The notes under the pieces: generated by a model
Database searches by the model: none
What the model was told of the DNA's origin: nothing
The model's input: only the letters and a program-made list of their open reading frames with translations
Source: Eumeta japonica
Lineage: Eukaryota; Arthropoda; Insecta; Lepidoptera; Psychidae
NCBI GenBank assembly: GCA_005406025.1
Contig: BGZK01001290.1
Coordinates: 1-64,000, forward strand
Reading direction: 5' to 3'
Length of the DNA: 64,000 nt
Position numbers and translations under genes: made by a program
Shown: positions 56,600 through 64,000 of the stretch, one piece after another
How the letters are laid out: every line of letters begins with the position of its first letter
Position numbering within the stretch: the first letter of the stretch is position 1

Positions 56600-57640
56600 T
56601 CCTTACTATATTGCTTTTTCACTAGGAAAGAAGTTATTATTTTTCCGAGATGTATCTTTTTTATCCCAAGTGATTTGTTCTTTTATTAACAAAAAGTATA
56701 AAATATGCCGTAGAGCCATACGCTATAGTAACTTGGCTGCAACACAAAAATAGGCCGGATCGACGGGGTAAATATTGTACTTTCGCAGAATACGGACGTG
56801 AAGTAGTAGCTTGAGCTGTTGTATTTAGTCCAGTGAGTGAGAGTTTCGATGGTCCACTCCTCTCTCCTTCTCCATCGTCCCGATCCCTCCTGCATTTTGT
56901 ACCCTCTTTATTTTCAAGAGGTCAGCAACGCACTGGTGATTCCTCTGGAGTTTCTAAGAGTCAATGGGCGGCGATGATCATTTACTCTTTGATGGCTGAT
57001 CTGCTCGTTTGTTCCTCGAATAGCAATGAAAAAATAAAAAGAATTGTTTGTGCTTGTTCTTGTTGCTTAAAACGAAGTTGTTTTTAGTGTTAATGCCAGC
57101 CAAAGATATGCTCGACGCAGTTTTATATCAATTTTCATAATTTGTCGTCGTTTTCATTAACACTTCGTTGATACACTAAATTTGCGAATTTGGTTATCTC
57201 CTATTAATTTTTGTATCCTTCGGTTTTATTACTTTGTATTTTTAGTTTGCTTTATTTAGCCAACAAAAATAAAAAAATAATTATTTTAAGGTTTTTTAAG
57301 CTATTTTAGTTAACATTTTTTAGCTATTAGGAAATCAAATTTTATAATTCATGTAATTTTTACTCATAGTTTAAGACAATTTTATTATATAATAAAATTG
57401 TTTGTCAGCTTCGACATACGACTGGAGTCTACTTCTTATAAATGATTGTTATGATATACGCTTTAAAATATAAAATAGAGCAAGTAAATGCATCTTTTAT
57501 AATAATGACAGCACGTATATACATTTATTCCAAATAACTATATCAACTAAATTAATCGTTGAAAAATTCCACCGATCGAGGAAAGGCTGTACTGCCCCCT
57601 GGTGTACGAAGACACGATCTCAATCGTCAGGATAGTCTGT
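56600..57640. other. Intergenic, nothing recognised except a palindrome
   Basis: 56830-57010 is less AT-rich, with an open frame of low plausibility. A perfect palindrome lies at 57376-57401. Confidence 0.45.
57376..57401. repeat. Perfect 26-bp palindrome
   Basis: ACAATTTTATTAT followed directly by its complement; no spacer. Confidence 0.9.
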
Positions 57641-58130
57641 ATGAAGTGTATTAAGTTTATGCTGTTCATAGTTGAAGAGTTCTGCTATAGTCAGTAAGCC
57701 CTTAAGCTTTGAGAACACATCGTCCTATAGTGCATGAGGACACGATCCATTTTAAGTGAATCTGCACTTTCGTGCTGTTGTCGTTAAGGAGTTCCGTTCT
57801 ATGCCTTCATACTTCATGTCCAGTCTAATTCAGCTTGTTCATAACCATAATTAGATACATATCTCGTTTCGGGATTTTCATAAACTTAATAATACTTCAA
57901 TCGTTTTGGTGTTTCTCTAAGGTTTTAAGGAGTTTCTTGATATATCTTCAAAGTCCTAGGTCCAATACCAATGAAATTAAAATGACACTATTATGAAGTT
58001 ATACTGAACCTGACACAAAAGGAATCATTTAAATCGGTTTATAAACAAAGAAGTCATGAGCGAACATATGTATATAGACAAATTAAGAACCTCACTCTTT
58101 TTTGAAGTTGGTTAAAAGTAGCGCAATTTT
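57640..58130. mobile_element. Second copy of the unassigned lepidopteran dispersed repeat
   Basis: Contains 'gttgaagagttctgctatag', 'gttaaggagttccgttctat', 'tttaaatcggtttataaac' and 'attaagaacctcactctttt' followed by 'ttgaagttggttaaaa', in the same order and orientation as at 37.8-38.2 kb. Confidence 0.6.
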
Positions 58131-58479
58131 TCGGTGTTGCACGCAAGATCATCAAATCTTAAATTAAACTAAACTAAATTTTTTAAATGTGATTGATATT
58201 CCTTTGTGTACTTTGGGATCATTAATAAATTACGTGAACTCAAAATGATGGGGTCTGGCAAAATCTGACCAAATCACTTGGGGGCGGTCAAGGATGGCGG
58301 GCTCAATGGAAAATCTTATGTTAAATTTTACCAAGGAGGGGTTTGAATTTTTTAAAAACACCTCAAGCTATCTGTAGTCAATGGATGCCCCCTTCGTACT
58401 AGATGTGGAGATTCTAATTCACAGAGAAAATATAATAGTAATGTGTCGCCGGCCTCTACATATTTCATCTGAGACAAGT

Positions 58480-58850
58480 TTCTGGATTCTTGTGGACGTG
58501 TGGTGTTTGAGTCATAACGTGTCTGCATCCATCACACAGTGCAGCAGGAGTGTGCGCGGCGCGCTGTTGCCACGCGATCTCGCGAGCAAATCGAGCAATA
58601 AGTTCAGTTCAGTATAGTGTACCGGTAACCGTCGCTCGGTTCAGTCGACTTGGCCGTTTCGAGCTCTCATAATTTTTGTAGTAAAAAATAATGCTATTTC
58701 GTGAGCGTATTAAAATTTTCACAGATGCGGCAGCAGAATTAAGCTAGATATTTCGAGCAAATTATTATTCAAAAGTCGTCTATAAATTAATATAAAAGCA
58801 TGCCTAAAATAAGTATCATTGTGCATTTATTTCAAAGTCATATATTTCTG
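58480..58850 (+). promoter_or_regulatory. Possible promoter and untranslated first exon of a gene beyond the window
   Basis: 58540-58680 is CpG-rich ('gtgtgcgcggcgcgctgttg', 'gtaaccgtcgctcggttcag'). A TCAGT initiator-like motif occurs at about 58604-58611, followed by AT-rich sequence and a textbook donor, TTTCTG|GTAAGT, at 58850/58851. No long open frame spans it, so the exon would be non-coding. A minus-strand or chance explanation remains possible. Confidence 0.4.
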
Positions 58851-61800
58851 GTAAGTCATTATAGTTTCATTAATTTATTACTTCTTTTAATTAAACCTAT
58901 TTCTTTTTTGTTGTATACAATATATCTATTTATCACATAATTTCTTTCATTTAAATTCTTTCTGATATGGAAATATGAGATTCGAGTAAACTCTGCGAAA
59001 CCATGTCATTGACTAGATGATCTGATGACTTCATGAACAGCTGTTATTTATATTTACTGTGCCTACGTCCGAAATTGAAATTATTGTACAATTGTGTATA
59101 ATAACGTAAATGTATGTGGCTTGGAGTTAGAAGTTATTCCATTGACGTATCTATCCGCAGATCTGTCGACGTACACTAAGTGCGATTTTTGAGACTAAAT
59201 TATCGATGTGCATAAAAAAATTGTAATACGATATGTTGTCTTAAAATATGCCTTTAACTTGCCCCTACCACATATTTTTAAGCGACTTTGCAATGTGTTT
59301 CCCTGTGAAATGTATTTTGTTGTTACAAACTTACGTTAATAAAATAATTGAAATATATATTCAAATTTATTTTTTAGATAAATAAAATTAATTAAGAAGT
59401 ACGCCTGAAAAATAAATAAAATTATCCTTCATACGAAGCAAAAATCGAGGCGGATTAAGGTATTGAGTAATATTTTAATGTAATTCGAAACTGCGTAATT
59501 TGTGCATAAAAAAGTGTTTGTCATTTAATAAGTAAAAATTATATCGTATTTAGAAAAAATCAAACTCTGTGAACCCTATTTTGTAATTAATAGAGAATAA
59601 TAGTAGATTATAATAGAAATAATATAAAATAATAATAGATTATTATTCTTATTTAGAAAGTGAATTCGATTTCTGTAATTTCCATCACATTCTATACGAG
59701 AAATTCGTATCCGTATGTAAAATTATTGTAAAGCAACTTGTCAGCGTCTGACGTCACTATTGTGACCGATAGCACGATTTTCTTATGAAGGGTGACGAAG
59801 ACCTCAGATTCGTAAAACACAATCGCTTAGAACTTCATACATTGCTTGTTTCGTTTGCAATAATTTCAGAAGCTCTAAAGGTTAATACTTGTTTGGCAGT
59901 AATGTATAACATAAGGTTTTAGATGTATGAATGCGTTCCATGATACAAGGTATTCTTGGAACGTGACAAGTATGTTATTTTTGACGTTACAGCTTTTAAC
60001 CATTACAAATAATTTGCTTTTAAACGTACTTAAAATAATATAAATTAAAATGAACATAATAATCCGCATTTATTTATTAAAGATTTCTCTTATGATAACA
60101 ATAGCCCAATTATAGCATTAAAATATCATTAAATAAAAAACAATAGAATTTTTTTTGATAAAACCGACACAAAAAATGTTTACTAGAAGGTAGGCGCGTT
60201 TTAGGAAAATAAAACCGCATTACCCACATACCTTTTGTAAAACAAAGTTGACAGTCGCAGTTTGTTTTTCCATTCCAAATATTTTTGATAATCCTCACTA
60301 CTCGTTTAAGTTTAAGCCAGTTTATTATTGTAATTTTGTATTGTATATGCATTATGATTTTTATGTAATTGATTTTTGCATGTAGTGTTAACTGTAGTGT
60401 TTAAAATGTTGTGTTGCATGTAGAGTTTTACATAAGCTATCATTTCATTTTTCTTTGTCGACAGAATGCCTATGGACGTGATGAATATTGATCGACAGAC
60501 TAAACGATCAATATTTATTACACGATATATTGCGGTGAAATTTCTAGATTAAAAAAAATATGTGATTTAATATCACGAGTATGCGAGCATACGATATTTA
60601 TAACAAAACTCGGTTTATGCGTGGCATTGAGGAGCGTGTAGTCTACGATTGTCATTAAAAATATATAGTTTTTCGAATCACGTTTTTACTTATAGGCATA
60701 TAAAATTACATACGGCACATATGTAATTAATTAAGAAAAAATAAAAAGGGCTTGTAAGATTTACACGCGGTTAAGAGTAAAAGTTTTTGGTTTGCAGTTG
60801 TGGCAAATATTGCGATAAAATTAAAAATAATATAAAAAATGTTTAAATACAATCGTATAAAGCGGAATGGGTATGGTCACTGAACAAGAAATCAATCTAT
60901 ATTTAAGGAATTCCTTTTATAAACACTTGGGAGCCTTGAGCACAATTATTGATCAATTAAATAATTTATTGTAGGCTTATTTACATGGAGCCATAGAAAG
61001 AGCGTTGTTATAAATAATGGATAAATTCATTATATGTCCATCTGGGCGGAACTGCAGCCATGGTTAATTATGTCATTAAAAACGGACTGCTCTTAGGTAT
61101 AACTTCCACTATGGTCACAGCATTCAGTTACTTCCTAACAAAACCGCCTAATGTGTTTAATTTGCTAACTGCATAACCGGGCTAAAGCTGCTAAGCGATA
61201 CGCCTGTTACGGTCTAAGTATTGAGTTACACCCCAGAAAAATCCACAAAATGGACTTATGGAAGTTTTACTTCAAAAATGATCAATGACAGTAATATGTC
61301 TTTATTTTTCAACTTATTTCAATATCTACATAAGTAAATGTGATTCAGAATTTGATTAGTTTTTCATACTTGACAGATAGATAATAAACCAAATTAGATA
61401 AAAAAAAAGTTAAATATGTTTAAGTATGAATATGTTTTAGCGTTCCTAAACTTATATTTAACTTGACTCACTAGTGACGGGCTATAAACGTCACCTACAT
61501 CTTATTTTTCTTACACAAATTCCCAAAGGCGAAAGTCTTTGTACATGTTTACTCTATGGTACGTTATCTTTCTATGACATAATAAATTAAGCGGTGAATG
61601 ACGAACAATCTAGCTAAATATAATCCGTGCCCCACTAATGGCAACTATCAATCATACCAGATTAAATTTACATGGTATTTCCTACAGTTTTGTCTGCTAG
61701 TAAGTGTTACCTTATTATCACATTAGCATGTATTTCGCTCTAACGTCGTACCAGCAAATATAGTATTTGTGTATCGAACATATATTTTAAATGTAGTTCA

Positions 61801-63040
61801 CTAAAGGATTTTTTTATTGATATAGGTAAATAATTATTATATTCATATAGGTAAACTTTTATCGTCTATTCCTCGAGTGGTATAAATTAAACACAGAGTG
61901 ATGATTTGTTTTTTCAGATCTTTGCCTAAAAAACTTGTATACATTTTTAACACAATATCCTTTCTAGTGTTCGGTACTAAGATAGTCATTTGAATATTTA
62001 AAATTATCGATACTCTTAATTGGAGTTATAATTGATTTCTTCTAGAGACAGCATCAAAGTTCACGTGTGCAAAGTACGATGTTATATTATGGAAAAACAA
62101 TACGAAAGTAACCAAGATTTTATTCCACGCTCATAGTACCGCACTTGACATTGTGCTACTTGAATATAAGGTGAATAGATTTTAAGCGAAGAGATTTTTT
62201 TATTTGCGATTTTTGTAAACTAATTTGCTCTAAGAGATTAAACTGTTTTCGTTTGCATTGATTAATAAATAATGAAAAGAGTTATGATATGATTCGAAGA
62301 AAAATTAGTAGTATCTATTATTTTTGTGTTAGTAGATTTTTTCTGCCGAAGTCTTTTGGTTTGTGTTTTTTATTAATTCTCGATGACCTAAACGTTCTCG
62401 TTTAAGTCATAAATTAATATCGTAGATAAATCCTAGGCTCAATGGACATGTAAATTTCATTTTTGTTAGATTTAATCACTTCAAACACTTTATTATTTAT
62501 CGTGATACAATTATTGTTTTTTTACGATTGACTTAAAACCTTTTTTGTTTAATTTTTTTTTATTGATATGTTTCGATACACATGAATCCATTTACATTAT
62601 ACATAACATTGTAATAGTATAGATCATAGCTCATGAAATGTATTGCGTAGTGTTATTTATCCTATACACAATATATTTATTTAATTTCAATATATTAGTC
62701 TAGTATCCAAATTATAAAGCATGTTTCAGTTTATTATAAAAAAAAGATCCAAGCTTGAAATTCGAAATTGTGCAATCTCTACACTATAAAATAAATCTAT
62801 ATTTATTCGAATCGATGATTTGGACTTAATGACCAAAGATGCTAAAAAATCTTTTGAGGGTCATTCACTCACTCAGGATCGAGACCGGAGTGCCTGTCAG
62901 CACTTATCGCTAGCACGCAGACTGCCGACGTCTTCGCACAGACCTTGGACGGGTAACGCGGATTATTAAACGATAAATCTAGTGTTCAACATAGTATCAT
63001 TGAAATATGGAAATTGTAGTTCAGTTTTCGCGATATATGA
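58851..63040. other. Long non-coding stretch, no exon recognised
   Basis: AT-rich throughout, with no frame showing coding composition on either strand. It would fit a long first intron of the gene suggested at 58.5-58.85 kb. A small 11-bp inverted repeat lies at 60484-60494/60505-60515. Confidence 0.5.
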
Positions 63041-63047
63041 CTAACTA

Positions 63048-63250
63048 ACTGTCGCGCCCGCTTCGCTGGGTAATTTTTATTTATAAATAAAATGACGAAG
63101 AATTTACGGAATTCGAAAAATGAGTAGCCTAGAACCATCTACAAATCATCCCGCATCGAATGGTCCCAGTCCCATGTCTATACGTTTAGTAGTTTTTACG
63201 TGATTGGCGAACAAAGACAACCTATTTTCATTATATATGTATAGATGTCG
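63048..63250. mobile_element. Lepidopteran SINE-like/dispersed repeat fragment
   Basis: 'ctgtcgcgcccgcttcgctg' followed by 'ggtaatttttatttataaat' and 'gagtagcctagaaccatcta' then 'gtttagtagtttttacgtga' is wording I recognise from a very common moth/butterfly repeat. Confidence 0.55.
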
Positions 63251-63259
63251 TCCATTTCT

Positions 63260-64000
63260 GAACATTGTTACATCGTTAGTCCATCATACCAGTGCTAAGA
63301 TATACCCTCCCAGAATCCTTTTACTCCCGGTCGAGAGTTTGAACTTTGAGTCTTTCACGCTGATCCAATGCTGATTGGGAGTCGCTGAAGACTGTTGTCA
63401 TTTGTATGGCGAAAACGTTCGGGACTCACGATCTAAGATACGGCGCGATGTAACTCGACTCAAGTCAAAGCTTCATTTGTCAATTCGCTCGCGATCAACA
63501 TTTAAACACGTTACCTTCCAGTTCAAAAGCAACGCTCTTCACCACCACCACCACTCCTTTTAAAGATGACATTTAATTTATTTAAAATTCGTTTTTATTA
63601 CATTTGTCCTTTTAAATGTAGACATTCCCCATTAATGACGTTTATAAGTTTTGTTGACGATCGGTTAAACGATGTATAGCAATATTAGCTTTTTGTTCGT
63701 GGTTTTGGTGACTATAATTTAAGATAAAATTTTGGTAATAACAGTAATAATTGTAATAATAAACATCTTCCAACACACATACAGCGCCATCTCGTCACAA
63801 ACTATGCATCGAGGCTTGTAGTACCGGTATCAGATAGTTGATGGAAAATAATATATGCCCTTTATTTTTTATAAATACATAGAAACACCCAGACTCAAAA
63901 TAAAAATTAATCCTTAATCAAACAAATTATATTATTTAGTTATAACTTAATGACATACTAGCAACTAGGCTCTGCTGCGTTGAAATGTACGAATTTCTGT
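63260..64000. other. Right-hand end, no gene recognised
   Basis: 63290-63560 is less AT-rich, with an open frame (63375-63563) ending in a CAC-run poly-His. No conserved motif or splice context supports it as a gene. Confidence 0.4.

Noticed and set aside
63375..63563. 62-codon ORF ending in poly-His
   Set aside because: The His run comes from a CAC microsatellite; no other support.

Overview
The window is eukaryotic, AT-rich and intron-rich, and almost certainly from a moth or butterfly (Lepidoptera). The evidence is a conserved animal gene with many small introns and GT-AG boundaries, plus a dense load of degraded transposons. Several of the repeats have wording I recognise from lepidopteran genomes, for example the 'aaatcggtt ... 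gaacctcctcc ... ttcggttaaaaa' type at 37.8-38.2 kb and 57.8-58.1 kb, and the 'gtccagtagtaaatgtcctatggctgaa' LINE tail near 13.23 kb. The lepidopteran call is recognition from memory, not a search.

Layout: 182-3078 is a decayed hAT transposon with intact terminal inverted repeats. 3368-3649 (-) holds the first two coding exons of an unidentified small nuclear-type protein that runs off the left edge. 7015 to about 28326 (+) is the Mi-2/CHD4 chromatin-remodelling ATPase gene in about 18 exons. Its introns host a possible 0.7 kb inverted-repeat element with a GC-rich palindrome cluster, a mariner copy, an 80-bp minisatellite and several perfect hairpins. 28.3-40.2 kb is a transposon-rich gap: LINE ORF1 remnant, a minus-strand Jockey-like LINE, a plus-strand LINE 3' end and a CpG-rich stretch. 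40202-51425 (-) is the DONSON (Drosophila humpty dumpty) replication gene in 11 exons. 51.7-58.1 kb is again transposons (RTE-type LINE, second mariner, generic repeats). A CpG-rich promoter-like stretch ending in a clean splice donor at 58850 may be the untranslated first exon of a plus-strand gene lying beyond the window. 58.9-64 kb shows no coding exon.

The two main genes both act on chromosomes: Mi-2 as the nucleosome-remodelling motor of the NuRD/dMec complexes, DONSON at replication forks and origins. I see no sign that they are co-regulated.

The most striking overall property is that the Mi-2 reading frame is broken about 30 times, nearly always by loss of one base from a homopolymer or one unit of a dinucleotide run, while splice sites and protein similarity are otherwise excellent. 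The DONSON exon 9 shows the same signature. This most likely reflects uncorrected long-read consensus errors, not a pseudogene. I did not find a convincing novel biological system; the best candidates for a second look are the coding-like minisatellite and adjoining orphan ORF in a Mi-2 intron, the GC palindrome cluster, a phase-perfect 28-nt DONSON microexon, and several near-perfect hairpins.
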